A stretch of 64,000 nucleotides of DNA from Flavobacterium sp. Root186 (GTDB lineage: Bacteria > Bacteroidota > Bacteroidia > Flavobacteriales > Flavobacteriaceae): the NCBI RefSeq assembly GCF_001428525.1, contig NZ_LMHW01000010.1, positions 186,341 through 250,340 on the forward strand. Direction: 5' to 3'. Below are positions 8,632 through 17,246 of the stretch, one piece after another. Below the pieces are notes generated by a model. The model was not told the origin of the DNA, did no database searches, and was given only the letters and a program-made list of their open reading frames with translations. Position 1 is the stretch's first letter. Each line of letters opens with the position of its first letter. The translations under genes were made by a program, and so were the position numbers.

Positions 8632-9744
8632 TTATCTAAAAATACCAAGATCAACTTTTATAGAGAAAATATTAGAATACAAAGCTGCACTTTGATTTCC
8701 TAAATCAGTTAAAGCATAATCAATCTGAATGCCTTTGTATTTAAAACCGAGACCAATATTAGGCTGAAAACTTAGTTTTTCAGTATTATCCAATTGCATC
8801 ACATTCTGAAAATTTCCCGCTCCGGCTCTTAAAAAAACAATATCTGTATAACCAAATTCAAAACCAAGTGCCGGATCGATACTCACAACTTTAGACGAAA
8901 TAATATCATTTGTCTGCTCAAAACGCATATTCAAATTTCCAGCTGCCAAAAGACTGTAATCGTCATGAAATTCGAATTTTTTAGAAACTCCTAATTGTGC
9001 CTTTGGTAAAGTGATTTCGGTACTTTCAGGTAATTCATTATTTTCTCCCGGAATAGCATTTGCGATTTTTTCGTATTCTTCCTCATCAATATTCCAAACA
9101 TTGTAAGTTGTTGTAATATCGCGCAACATCAATCCGAATTTCCAGTCATTATGTTCAAATTGAAGTCCAACATCAAAACCAAAGCCCCATGAATTGGCAA
9201 ATTTTCCAATAACTCTTCGGATGATTTTTGCATTTACACCATATTGAAATCCTTCAACAGGAAGTTTTCTGGCGTATGAAAAAGTAAAACCATAATCGGC
9301 AGTAGAAAACAAACGAATTCTGTTATAATCAATATTACCCTGACTGTCGATTAATTGAGTCGTGTCCATAATGTCATCAACACCGAAACGAATCATCGAA
9401 ATTCCCCAGGCACTTCGATCATCAATAGGACTTGCATACCCAATAAAGTCGTATTGCGCAATATTGGCAAAATAACTGGCGTGCATTAACGAAATTTGAT
9501 GATCTTCCAGATGTGTTAAACCAGCCGGATTCCAGTAAACAGCATTTACGTCATTAGTCGAAGCTGTAACAGCACTCGACATTCCCAACGCTGCTGCATC
9601 AACACCAATATTCATAAACTCATTCGAATATTTTCGAACGGTTTGTGCATATTGCGAAGTAAAACTCCAAAATAATAAAAACGCAGAAAGTTTTTTCAAA
9701 AGCTGTTTTTTTGCAGACTGACGTCTGTTTTTAATTTTCATCAA
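8632..9744 (-). CDS. PorV/PorQ-family outer-membrane beta-barrel protein
   Basis: 370 residues with an N-terminal basic stretch and hydrophobic segment ending near 'SQYAQ' (residue 34). The mature start carries 'NIGVDAAALGMSSAVTASTNDVNAVYWNPAG', cut short here in meaning: the AALGMSSA...YWNPAGL signature marks PorV/PorQ proteins, FadL-like barrels of the type IX secretion system or its paralogues. Alternating amphipathic strands fill the rest and the chain ends in an aromatic/basic residue pair. PorV proper acts as a T9SS shuttle to the attachment complex; paralogues exist, so I do not assign porV. It lies 23 bases upstream of the Lnb-like gene on the same strand and is probably cotranscribed with it. 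The start could also be the next Met (9741). Confidence 0.78.
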   Translation of the reverse strand: MMKIKNRRQSAKKQLLKKLSAFLLFWSFTSQYAQTVRKYSNEFMNIGVDAAALGMSSAVTASTNDVNAVYWNPAGLTHLEDHQISLMHASYFANIAQYDFIGYASPIDDRSAWGISMIRFGVDDIMDTTQLIDSQGNIDYNRIRLFSTADYGFTFSYARKLPVEGFQYGVNAKIIRRVIGKFANSWGFGFDVGLQFEHNDWKFGLMLRDITTTYNVWNIDEEEYEKIANAIPGENNELPESTEITLPKAQLGVSKKFEFHDDYSLLAAGNLNMRFEQTNDIISSKVVSIDPALGFEFGYTDIVFLRAGAGNFQNVMQLDNTEKLSFQPNIGLGFKYKGIQIDYALTDLGNQSAALYSNIFSIKVDLGIFR

Positions 9745-9854
9745 AAATATAATATTTTACCCATCTAATTTCTTCCTTTTTAGAAATATTGCGAAAGTTA
9801 GAATTTCAAATAAAAAACAATTGCGAAAACACGTTTTTCATGTGCATATTATGC

Positions 9855-9862
9855 TAAATTTG
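9855..9862 (+). promoter_or_regulatory. Candidate -7 element of the pssA promoter
   Basis: TAAATTTG is a perfect match to TAnnTTTG, 29 bases before the pssA start. No TTG -33 element at standard spacing is obvious. Confidence 0.45.
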
Positions 9863-9891
9863 TTCTCCAAGATTATCAAAATTTATAAGAC

Positions 9892-10605
9892 ATGAATATT
9901 AAAAAACACATTCCGAATTTAATTACATTAATTAATCTTTTTTGTGGCTGCGTTGCAATAGTTTTTATTTCCGAAGCCAATTACGAAATGGCTTTTTACA
10001 TGGTTTGTCTCGGAATCTTTTTTGATTTTTTTGATGGTTTTTTCGCTAGATTATTCAAAGTTTCAAGCCCGCTTGGTTTGCAGTTAGATTCTTTGGCAGA
10101 TATGGTAACCAGCGGAGTTGCTCCGGGTTACGTTATGTACAGTTTATTTACAAACAGCGCACACGAATTAGGAACAAATGCATTTATTCCGTTTTTAGGA
10201 TTTATTGTAACTTTAGGTTCCTGCTATCGTTTGGCTAATTTCAATATTGATACACGTCAGACAGATTCATTTATAGGATTGCCAACTCCGGCAAATTCTC
10301 TTTTTATTTTGAGTCTTCCGTTAGTTTTAAAGTTTTCAGATTCTTTATTATTGCTTGAGATCCTGACAAACCAATATGTTTTATTAGTGATCACTTTATG
10401 CAGTGCTTATATTTTGAATGCCGAAATCCCGTTGTTCTCTTTAAAAGTAAAGAAGTTTAATTTGAAAGATAATGCTTTGCAGATCGTATTTCTTTTAATT
10501 TCTTTCGTTTTACTTTTATTATTCCATTTTGGAGCCGTTCCATTAATCATCATTTTTTACGTTTTACTATCGATCGTAAATAATTTGTTTTTGAAAAAAA
10601 AGTAG
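9892..10605 (+). CDS. pssA: CDP-diacylglycerol-serine O-phosphatidyltransferase
   Basis: 237 residues, polytopic inner-membrane enzyme. The CDP-alcohol phosphotransferase motif D-x2-D-G-x2-A-R-x8-G-x3-D-x3-D is complete: D45, D48, G49, A52, R53, G62, D66 and D70. It makes phosphatidylserine from CDP-diacylglycerol and serine, the first step towards phosphatidylethanolamine. Length and the 'NLITLINLFCGC' N-terminus match the PssA subfamily rather than PgsA. The GH25 lysozyme gene follows 10 bases later, so the two may share a transcript. Confidence 0.92.
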   Translation: MNIKKHIPNLITLINLFCGCVAIVFISEANYEMAFYMVCLGIFFDFFDGFFARLFKVSSPLGLQLDSLADMVTSGVAPGYVMYSLFTNSAHELGTNAFIPFLGFIVTLGSCYRLANFNIDTRQTDSFIGLPTPANSLFILSLPLVLKFSDSLLLLEILTNQYVLLVITLCSAYILNAEIPLFSLKVKKFNLKDNALQIVFLLISFVLLLLFHFGAVPLIIIFYVLLSIVNNLFLKKK

Positions 10606-10615
10606 TTTTATTCGA

Positions 10616-11470
10616 ATGGCAAGAAAAACGACTTATCGTAAAACATATTCCAGAAAACCAGCAGGGAGATCATTTCTAAGCAGGCTTTTTCGATCTCTTT
10701 TATTGATTTTCTTTGCGCTACTTTTTATTGGAATTGTTTATCACTATCGCAAGGGACTGGCTTATTATTTAGGATTTAAATCAGAAAAGGTTTTAGATGA
10801 AGATGAGGTAGACAAACATCTTTCTGATGTGAGGAATATTCGCGTTCTCGAAAATCATAAAGGAAAAGTTGTTGGAATTGATGTGTCTGAATTTCAGGGA
10901 AAAGTAGATTGGGATGAAGTTGAAATTTTAGATGAAAAATATCCCGTACAATTTGTTTTTATTCGCGCAACTGCCGGCAACGATCGTGTTGATGGTCAGT
11001 TTAAACGTAATTGGCACGGAGCGAAGGAAAATAAAATCATACGCGGGGCTTATCATTATTATCGTCCAAACGAAAACTCGATAGAACAGGCCAATCTTTT
11101 TATTAAAACCGTAAAATTGCAAAAAGGAGATTTACCTCCGGTTTTAGATATAGAGAAATTACCAAAAAATCAATCTTTGGACAGTTTAAAAAAAGGTTTA
11201 AAACGTTGGTTAACTAAAGTGGAAAAACATTATCAGGTGCGCCCGATAATTTATTCAGGAGAAAGATATTATTCTGATTTCTTAAAAGAAGAATTTGGAG
11301 AATATTTGTTTTGGATTGCCAATTACAATTTCTACCGGGAAAAAATCGAAGACGATTGGCTGTTTTGGCAGTTTACAGAAAAAGCTTCTCTGCCCGGAAT
11401 AAAACACAGAGTTGATGTTAATATTTATAATGGAGATATAGAACAACTGCAGTTTATTACCGTTGAATGA
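10616..11470 (+). CDS. GH25-family lysozyme (N,O-diacetylmuramidase-like), membrane anchored
   Basis: 284 residues: a basic N-terminus, one membrane-spanning segment at about residues 24-42, then a GH25 domain from about residue 80. Family features include 'VVGIDVSEFQGKVDW', 'FVFIRATAGND', 'RGAYHYYRP' and the acidic 'VLDIEK' motif that supplies catalytic Asp and Glu. GH25 enzymes cut the beta-1,4 bond of peptidoglycan. The uncleaved anchor suggests a periplasmic enzyme for the cell's own wall rather than a secreted toxin (inference). It follows pssA by 10 bases. Confidence 0.9.
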   Translation: MARKTTYRKTYSRKPAGRSFLSRLFRSLLLIFFALLFIGIVYHYRKGLAYYLGFKSEKVLDEDEVDKHLSDVRNIRVLENHKGKVVGIDVSEFQGKVDWDEVEILDEKYPVQFVFIRATAGNDRVDGQFKRNWHGAKENKIIRGAYHYYRPNENSIEQANLFIKTVKLQKGDLPPVLDIEKLPKNQSLDSLKKGLKRWLTKVEKHYQVRPIIYSGERYYSDFLKEEFGEYLFWIANYNFYREKIEDDWLFWQFTEKASLPGIKHRVDVNIYNGDIEQLQFITVE

Positions 11471-11791
11471 GTTTACAGTCGCAGTTTTCAGTTTGCCGAG
11501 AATGAAAATTGAGATTGAATACTTTATGGTTATTTTGAAAATAAAAGCGCTAGCGGAATTAAGGCAATGAAAGCTAGAAAAATTAATACTGAATAAGGAT
11601 TCGCAAAATTTACTGTATATCCCATCCATTGAATTCTTTTTGGCGGAAGCAATCGTTTGTCTTTCGGATTATAATAAAAACATCCCAAATACCAATTGTT
11701 TGGATCTTTGTGCCAATTGTCGTAATCTTCCTGAGTTGGTTTTTCTGACTTCATCGTAGATTATTTAAAAATTAGTTTACAGTCGCAGTTT
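11471..11791. repeat. 17-base direct repeats flanking a small gene, with an inverted repeat in the right copy
   Basis: GTTTACAGTCGCAGTTT occurs at 11471-11487 and again at 11775-11791, bracketing the 74-codon gene between them. In the right copy CAGTCGCAGTTT (11780-11791) is matched by its reverse complement at 11817-11828, giving a hairpin downstream of lptB. Such word-like repeats are common between flavobacterial genes. Confidence 0.7.
11530..11754 (-). CDS. Small DUF5808-like protein with C-terminal membrane helix
   Basis: 74 residues. The N-terminal part has 'NNWYLGCFYYNPKDKRLLPPKR', shortened in meaning to W-x-G-x-F/Y-YNP-D followed by a basic 'PKR' and 'GYTVNFANP', which I recognise as DUF5808-like; one hydrophobic helix (about residues 54-72) ends the protein. 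Function unknown. It is the last gene of the leftward group after lptB, but repeats lie between, so cotranscription is uncertain. Confidence 0.7.
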   Translation of the reverse strand: MKSEKPTQEDYDNWHKDPNNWYLGCFYYNPKDKRLLPPKRIQWMGYTVNFANPYSVLIFLAFIALIPLALLFSK

Positions 11792-11838
11792 ACAGTTTTC
11801 AGATAACTGTGACTGAAAACTGCGACTGAATACTTCTT

Positions 11839-12579
11839 CTAGAATTCCAACTTCTTCTTACGAAGTTCGAAGTTTTGTCCAAGATAAACACGGCGAACCA
11901 TTTCATCTTCTACTAATTCTTCTGGAATTCCCGCTTTCAGGATTCCTCCCTCAAACATTAAATATGTTTTATCTGTAATTGCTAAAGTTTCCTGAACGTT
12001 GTGATCCGTAATCAGGATTCCGATATTTTTATTTTTTAACTGCGCTACAATTCTCTGAATATCTTCAACCGCAACCGGGTCAACTCCCGCAAAAGGTTCG
12101 TCCAATAAAATAAATTTTGGATCTGTTGCTAATGCACGGGCAATTTCGGTACGACGACGTTCCCCTCCGGAAAGTAAATCTCCGCGGTTCGTGCGAATAT
12201 GTTCTAAGCTGAATTCTTCAATCAAACTTTCCATCTTAGCAATCTGCTCTTCTTTAGAAAGTTTCGTTAATTGTAAAACGCTCAAAATGTTATCTTCAAT
12301 ACTTAATTTTCTAAAAACAGAAGCTTCCTGCGCCAAATAACCAATTCCTTGCTGTGCACGTTTGTACATAGGATAATCGGTAATATTTAGATCATCAAGA
12401 TAAATATTTCCTGAATTTGGTTTTACCAATCCCACGATCATGTAAAAAGAAGTCGTTTTTCCGGCACCATTTGGTCCCAAAAGCCCAACGATTTCTCCTT
12501 GGTTTACTTCAACAGAAATTCCTTTTACAACACTTCGGCCTTTGTAGGTTTTGATTAAATTATCGGCTCTTAGCTTCAT
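11839..12579 (-). CDS. lptB: LPS export ABC transporter ATP-binding protein
   Basis: 246 residues. Walker A GPNGAGKTT is at 35-43, the ABC signature is 'LLSGGERRRTEIARAL' near residue 138, Walker B is 'FILLDEPFAGVD', and the H-loop is 'ILITDHNV'. The 'GERRRTEIARALA' version of the signature and the length are typical of LptB, the cytoplasmic ATPase that with LptFG extracts LPS from the inner membrane. It lies 140 bases downstream of the kdsD-tatC-ahpD-like operon, with AT-rich repeats in the gap. The presence of kdsD nearby agrees with an LPS role. Confidence 0.93.
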   Translation of the reverse strand: MKLRADNLIKTYKGRSVVKGISVEVNQGEIVGLLGPNGAGKTTSFYMIVGLVKPNSGNIYLDDLNITDYPMYKRAQQGIGYLAQEASVFRKLSIEDNILSVLQLTKLSKEEQIAKMESLIEEFSLEHIRTNRGDLLSGGERRRTEIARALATDPKFILLDEPFAGVDPVAVEDIQRIVAQLKNKNIGILITDHNVQETLAITDKTYLMFEGGILKAGIPEELVEDEMVRRVYLGQNFELRKKKLEF

Positions 12580-12584
12580 TTTTT

Positions 12585-12720
12585 TTAATTAGATAATATG
12601 TCAATTTGATAATGAGATAATTATATCTCCACTGGGCAAAATAAAAGAAAATAAATCAATAGAATAAATGAATTAACATATTGTCAAGAAAATTATCTAA
12701 TTGACTAATTGTCTCATTTT
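12585..12720. repeat. AT-rich intergenic repeat with imperfect inverted arms
   Basis: The 140-base gap is made of recurring words such as AATTAGATAAT, TGTCAATT and ATGAGACAATT, present on both strands so that the two ends can pair imperfectly. No coding signal was seen. It may serve as a terminator-like structure or be a degenerate interspersed repeat. Confidence 0.5.
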
Positions 12721-13071
12721 CTAATTCCCTTGCTCCTCAAGAGCTTCCCAGAATTCGTAAGCTCTTCTTAAATGCGGAATTACGATTGTTCCTCCAACAA
12801 GAGTTGCGATTCCCATTGCTTCCATCATTTCTTCTTTAGAAACGCCTTCTTTATAACTTGTTTCCAAGTGATATTTTACGCAGTCATCACAACGCAAAAC
12901 AGCCGAAGCAACTAAACCTAAAAGTTCTTTTGTTTTTACATCAAGAGCTCCAGGTGCATACGCATTCGTGTCCAGATTAAAAATTCGCTTTACAATTTTG
13001 TTATTGTCAGCCAATAATTTTTCGTTCATTTTAGAACGATAGTCGTTAAATTCTTGAATTAATTCAGACAT
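12721..13071 (-). CDS. Carboxymuconolactone decarboxylase / AhpD-like protein
   Basis: 116 residues, all alpha. The C-x-x-C motif with a following His ('RCDDCVKYH', about residues 64-72) is that of the AhpD-like CMD family, which carry a redox disulfide. The partner and substrate are unknown; proteins of this type range from alkylhydroperoxidase reductants to decarboxylases. It overlaps the 3' end of tatC by 8 bases, so the two are probably translationally coupled. Confidence 0.85.
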   Translation of the reverse strand: MSELIQEFNDYRSKMNEKLLADNNKIVKRIFNLDTNAYAPGALDVKTKELLGLVASAVLRCDDCVKYHLETSYKEGVSKEEMMEAMGIATLVGGTIVIPHLRRAYEFWEALEEQGN

Positions 13072-13879
13072 TTTCTTTCAATTTATTTTTATAAACAATC
13101 TTTGAAATCAGGATACTTACTTCGTAGATAATTAACATTGGAATGGCTACAATAGTTTGGCTCACAACATCTGGCGGAGTCACAATTGCAGCAATAATTA
13201 GAATAATTATCACAGCATATTTCCAATATTTTCTTAAAAAATCAGGAGTTACCAATCCTAGTTTCGTTAAGAAATAAATGATAATAGGTAGTTCAAAAAA
13301 CAATCCGCTGGCCAAAACACTCGTTTTTACCATTCCCATATAAGAGTCTAAAGTAAATTGATTGATTACCATTTCACTAATAGAGAAAGTTGCTACGAAA
13401 TTCACAGACATTGGTATTACTACATAATAACCAAATATTACTCCTAAAAAGAAAAGCAGGGAAGAAGTGAATATGAATACTTTAGCATTTTTTCTTTCCT
13501 TCTCATAAAGTGCAGGACTGATAAATTTCCAAAGTTCCCATAAAATGTAAGGGAAACTTAATATGAAACCTGCCAAAAGACACATCCAGACGAATATGTT
13601 AACCTGACCTTCCATTTCAGTATTCTGAATGATAAAGTTTAATTTGGTAATGCAGATACTATCCGCAAAACCTAATTGATGTGATAAATCACAAAACCAG
13701 ACATAAGTAAAAAAACTAGGTCTTGTGGGGCCTAAAATAATTTGATCAAATAAATAATCACTGATAAAATAAGTAACAAATGCCATAATGCATATTGCAA
13801 TTGTACTTCTAACTAATAACCATCTTAGTTCTTCAAGATGGTCTAAAAATGACATCTCGCCAAGGTTTTTCTTTGCCAT
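13064..13879 (-). CDS. tatC: Sec-independent protein translocase TatC
   Basis: 271 residues with six hydrophobic segments. The N-terminal 'MSFLDHLEELRWLLVRS' is the conserved cytoplasmic TatC motif that contacts twin-arginine signal peptides, and 'FELPIIIYFLTKLGLV' plus 'IILIIAAIVTPPDVVSQ' are further family signatures. TatC is the receptor core of the twin-arginine translocase in the inner membrane. No tatA/tatB gene is in the window. It shares one base with the kdsD stop (TAATG) and overlaps the AhpD-like gene by 8 bases. Confidence 0.97.
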   Translation of the reverse strand: MAKKNLGEMSFLDHLEELRWLLVRSTIAICIMAFVTYFISDYLFDQIILGPTRPSFFTYVWFCDLSHQLGFADSICITKLNFIIQNTEMEGQVNIFVWMCLLAGFILSFPYILWELWKFISPALYEKERKNAKVFIFTSSLLFFLGVIFGYYVVIPMSVNFVATFSISEMVINQFTLDSYMGMVKTSVLASGLFFELPIIIYFLTKLGLVTPDFLRKYWKYAVIIILIIAAIVTPPDVVSQTIVAIPMLIIYEVSILISKIVYKNKLKENV

Positions 13880-14844
13880 TATACGATTCCTTCTTTTAAA
13901 ATGTCATGTAAATGTAATACTCCTTTGTACTCGCCGTTGTCAGCTACGATAAGCTGTGTAATAGAAAAATCTTCTAAAATATTTAAAGCATCTACTGCCA
14001 TAGTTTCTGAAGATACTAATTTAGGATTTTTTGACATAATATCTTTAGCTGTTAAATCTGCTATAGTATCGCGGTCGTTTAACATTCTTCTGATGTCACC
14101 ATCCGTAATAATTCCAACAATTTTATTGTCTTCAATAACTGCAGTAACACCAAGTCTTTTTTCAGAAATTTCGAAGATTGCTTTTTTGATAGAAGTGTCT
14201 GGAGAAACAGCTGGTTTTAACGAATGCTCGATCATATCTTTTACACGAAGCAAAAGTTTTTTTCCTAAAGCACCTCCCGGATGATAAACCGCAAAATCTT
14301 CGGGTTTAAAATCGCGCATTTCCATTAAACAAACTGCCAGAGCGTCGCCCATTACAAGCTGTGCTGTAGTACTGTTTGTTGGTGCTAAATTTATAGGGCA
14401 GGCTTCTGTGTCAACCGTTGTGTTTAAAACAAAATCAGAACCTTTAGCCAGGAATGAAGTTACATTTCCCGTAATAGCAATTAAGGTATTCCCAAAACGT
14501 TTTAATAACGGAACCAAAACTTTAATCTCAGGACTGTTACCGCTTTTTGAAATACAGATAATGATATCATCATTTTGAATCATCCCTAAATCGCCATGAA
14601 TAGCTTCTGCAGCGTGCAAAAACATTGAAGGTGTTCCGGTGGAGTTAAAAGTAGCCACCATTTTTTGAGCAATTATGGCGCTTTTTCCTATACCGGTAAC
14701 GATTAATCGGCCTTTAGTTTCGTAAATACGTTGTGTTGCTTCGAAGAAATTTTCGTCCAGAAAATCAATTAACTTTATAATTGCTTCACTTTCAGAGAGT
14801 ATAGTTTTTTTGGCGATTGCCAGTATATTTTCTTTTGAGATCAA
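13879..14844 (-). CDS. kdsD: Arabinose-5-phosphate isomerase (KpsF/GutQ family)
   Basis: 321 residues: a SIS domain (about 30-165, with 'GIGKSAIIAQKM', 'CISKSGNSPEI', 'EAIHGDLGM') and two CBS domains (about 195-321). It interconverts ribulose-5-phosphate and arabinose-5-phosphate for Kdo and LPS synthesis. The frame is open upstream to 15018 but that would overlap recQ, and the added residues look non-coding. The TTG at 14844 gives the family's usual length, so I choose it. It shares a base with tatC and diverges from recQ. Confidence 0.9.
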   Translation of the reverse strand: MISKENILAIAKKTILSESEAIIKLIDFLDENFFEATQRIYETKGRLIVTGIGKSAIIAQKMVATFNSTGTPSMFLHAAEAIHGDLGMIQNDDIIICISKSGNSPEIKVLVPLLKRFGNTLIAITGNVTSFLAKGSDFVLNTTVDTEACPINLAPTNSTTAQLVMGDALAVCLMEMRDFKPEDFAVYHPGGALGKKLLLRVKDMIEHSLKPAVSPDTSIKKAIFEISEKRLGVTAVIEDNKIVGIITDGDIRRMLNDRDTIADLTAKDIMSKNPKLVSSETMAVDALNILEDFSITQLIVADNGEYKGVLHLHDILKEGIV

Positions 14845-14861
14845 AACAGAATATTTAAAAT

Positions 14862-14891
14862 TTGTATGTATAAAAGAAAGTTGTATCTTTA
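14862..14891 (+). promoter_or_regulatory. Candidate recQ promoter
   Basis: TTG at 14862-14864 and TATCTTTA at 14884-14891 (7 of 8 to TAnnTTTG) with a 19-base spacer, in the intergenic region between the divergent recQ and kdsD. Confidence 0.45.
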
Positions 14892-14898
14892 TGTGTTG

Positions 14899-14906
14899 CA
14901 AATTTA
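14899..14906 (-). promoter_or_regulatory. Candidate -7 element of the kdsD promoter
   Basis: On the minus strand TAAATTTG (14906 to 14899) matches TAnnTTTG perfectly. It sits 55 bases before the TTG start at 14844, which supports that start over any further upstream. It lies within the recQ promoter region, so the two promoters overlap. Confidence 0.5.
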
Positions 14907-14932
14907 TACAAAAATATCCATTTAAATAAAGA

Positions 14933-17128
14933 ATGAATTCAAACGAAATTGAAATACACAAGGAATTAAAGAAGTATTTCGGCTTTAGCCAATTTAAAGG
15001 CTTGCAGGAGCAAGTCATTACGAGTATTTTAGGTAAAACGAATACTTTCGTAATTATGCCTACGGGCGGCGGTAAGTCTCTTTGTTATCAATTACCCGCT
15101 TTAATTCAGGACGGAACGGCTATTGTTGTTTCTCCTTTAATTGCTTTGATGAAAAATCAGGTAGATGCGATTCGAAGCCTCTCATCAGAAACCGGAATTG
15201 CGCATGTGTTAAATTCCTCCCTTACCAAAACAGAAATTACACAAGTAAAAAAAGACATCAGTTCGGGTTTAACCAAGCTCTTGTATGTTGCTCCCGAATC
15301 TTTAACGAAAGAAGAATATGTAGCCTTTTTACAAAGTGTGCCCATTTCTTTTGTTGCGATTGACGAGGCTCACTGTATTTCAGAATGGGGACATGATTTT
15401 AGGCCGGAATACAGAAATCTGAGAAGTATTATTAAACAATTAGGTAAAGTACCAATTATTGGACTTACCGCTACTGCAACCCCAAAAGTTCAGGAAGATA
15501 TTCTGAAAAACCTGGATATGTCTGATGCGAATACTTTTAAAGCATCATTTAACAGACCAAATTTATACTACGAAGTACGTACTAAAACGAAAAATATCGA
15601 ATCAGATATTATTCGGTTTATTAAACAACATAAAGGCAAATCTGGAATTATTTACTGCTTAAGCCGTAAAAAAGTAGAATCGATTGCCGAAGTTTTACAA
15701 GTAAACGGAATCAGCGCTGTTCCTTATCACGCTGGTTTAGATGCAAAAACTAGAGCAAAACATCAGGATATGTTTTTGATGGAAGATGTTGATGTCGTTG
15801 TGGCAACAATCGCTTTCGGAATGGGAATCGATAAACCAGACGTTCGTTTTGTAATTCACCACGATATTCCAAAATCTTTAGAAAGTTATTATCAGGAAAC
15901 GGGTCGTGCCGGTCGCGATGGAGGAGAAGGACATTGTTTAGCTTACTACTCTTATAAAGATGTAGAAAAACTGGAGAAATTCATGTCAGGAAAACCAGTT
16001 GCAGAACAGGAAATTGGTTTTGCACTTTTGCAGGAAGTTGTGGCTTACGCCGAAACTTCAATGTCACGCAGAAAATTCCTATTACATTATTTCGGAGAAG
16101 AATTCGACAGTGAAACCGGAGAAGGGGCAGACATGGATGATAACGTTCGTAATCCTAAAAATAAAATTGAAGCCAAAGATCAAGTTGTTAAACTTCTTGA
16201 AATTGTTCGGGATACCAAGCATATTTACAAATCAAAAGAAATTGTGTTTACTTTAATTGGCCGAATCAATGCGGTTATTAAAGCACATAAAACAGATGCA
16301 CAGTCTTATTTTGGTTCTGGTTCAGACCATGACGAAAAATATTGGATGGCATTACTTAGACAAGTTTTAGTAACCGGATATTTATCAAAAGATATCGAAA
16401 CATACGGTGTGATAAAAATTACACAAGAAGGTTTAGATTTTATCAAAAAACCGGTTTCATTTATGATGTCTGAAGATCATGAATACAGCGAAGCCGATGA
16501 CGAAGCAATAGTGGCATCATCAAAATCTTCTGGAACTGCCGATGAAGTTTTAATGGGAATGCTGCGAGAACTTCGTAAAAAAGTAGCCAAAAAATTAGGC
16601 GTTCCTCCGTTTGTTGTTTTTCAGGATCCTTCTCTTGAAGATATGGCTTTAAAATATCCAATTTCATTAACCGAATTATACAATATTCATGGGGTTGGTG
16701 AAGGAAAAGCTAAAAAATACGGTAGTGAATTTGTTACCTTAATTAGCAGATATGTAGAAGATAACGATATTATTCGCCCAGACGATCTAGTTGTAAAGTC
16801 TACCGGAGTAAACTCCGCCAACAAATTATACATCATTCAAAATATTGACAGGAAATTGCCTCTAAGTGATATCGCTTCTGCAAAAGGGTTAACGATGGAT
16901 GCTTTGATTAAAGAAATGGAGCAAATCGTATATTCCGGGACAAAACTAAATATCAAATATTGGATTGATGATATGCTCGACGACGATCAGCAGGAAGAAA
17001 TTCACGATTATTTCATGGAATCAGAATCAGACAAAATCGAAGACGCACTAAAAGAATTCGATGGCGATTATGATATAGATGAATTGCGTTTAATGCGTAT
17101 TAAGTTTATTAGCGAAGTCGCGAACTAA
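14933..17128 (+). CDS. recQ: ATP-dependent DNA helicase RecQ
   Basis: 731 residues. Helicase motifs are in order: Walker A with GGGKS at 45-49, DEAH at 144-147, 'GLTATATPKVQ', 'GIIYCLSRKKVE', and motif VI 'YYQETGRAGRDG'. An RQC/winged-helix region follows, then an HRDC domain (about 535-615) and a C-terminal helix-turn-helix-like tail. RecQ unwinds recombination and fork-repair intermediates 3' to 5'. In the RQC the cysteines that bind zinc in E. coli RecQ are absent: the stretch after 'SRRKFLLHYFGEEF' has no Cys. That is longer than E. coli RecQ, as usual in Bacteroidota. Confidence 0.95.
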   Translation: MNSNEIEIHKELKKYFGFSQFKGLQEQVITSILGKTNTFVIMPTGGGKSLCYQLPALIQDGTAIVVSPLIALMKNQVDAIRSLSSETGIAHVLNSSLTKTEITQVKKDISSGLTKLLYVAPESLTKEEYVAFLQSVPISFVAIDEAHCISEWGHDFRPEYRNLRSIIKQLGKVPIIGLTATATPKVQEDILKNLDMSDANTFKASFNRPNLYYEVRTKTKNIESDIIRFIKQHKGKSGIIYCLSRKKVESIAEVLQVNGISAVPYHAGLDAKTRAKHQDMFLMEDVDVVVATIAFGMGIDKPDVRFVIHHDIPKSLESYYQETGRAGRDGGEGHCLAYYSYKDVEKLEKFMSGKPVAEQEIGFALLQEVVAYAETSMSRRKFLLHYFGEEFDSETGEGADMDDNVRNPKNKIEAKDQVVKLLEIVRDTKHIYKSKEIVFTLIGRINAVIKAHKTDAQSYFGSGSDHDEKYWMALLRQVLVTGYLSKDIETYGVIKITQEGLDFIKKPVSFMMSEDHEYSEADDEAIVASSKSSGTADEVLMGMLRELRKKVAKKLGVPPFVVFQDPSLEDMALKYPISLTELYNIHGVGEGKAKKYGSEFVTLISRYVEDNDIIRPDDLVVKSTGVNSANKLYIIQNIDRKLPLSDIASAKGLTMDALIKEMEQIVYSGTKLNIKYWIDDMLDDDQQEEIHDYFMESESDKIEDALKEFDGDYDIDELRLMRIKFISEVAN

Positions 17129-17141
17129 AGTTAAATGCCAA

Positions 17142-17246
17142 AATTTATAAATTCCAAATTCCAATGCTTGAGAAAGTTTGGAATTTGGATTTTTTTTTGG
17201 AATTCATTCCAATTGATTGGAATTTGGGATTTGAAAAATTGGAATT
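17142..17246. repeat. Intergenic run of AATTCCAA-type words
   Basis: After the recQ stop, words such as AAATTCCAA, GGAATTTGG and ATTGGAATTT recur on both strands, allowing several competing hairpins. No coding frame is supported. It separates convergent recQ and the small leftward gene. Confidence 0.45.

Noticed and set aside
13901..14284. 127-codon frame on the plus strand
   Set aside because: It lies antisense within kdsD, whose SIS and CBS domains are clear, and resembles no protein.
14845..15018. Upstream extension of the kdsD frame
   Set aside because: It would overlap recQ and adds 58 residues with no family match; the TTG start gives the usual length.
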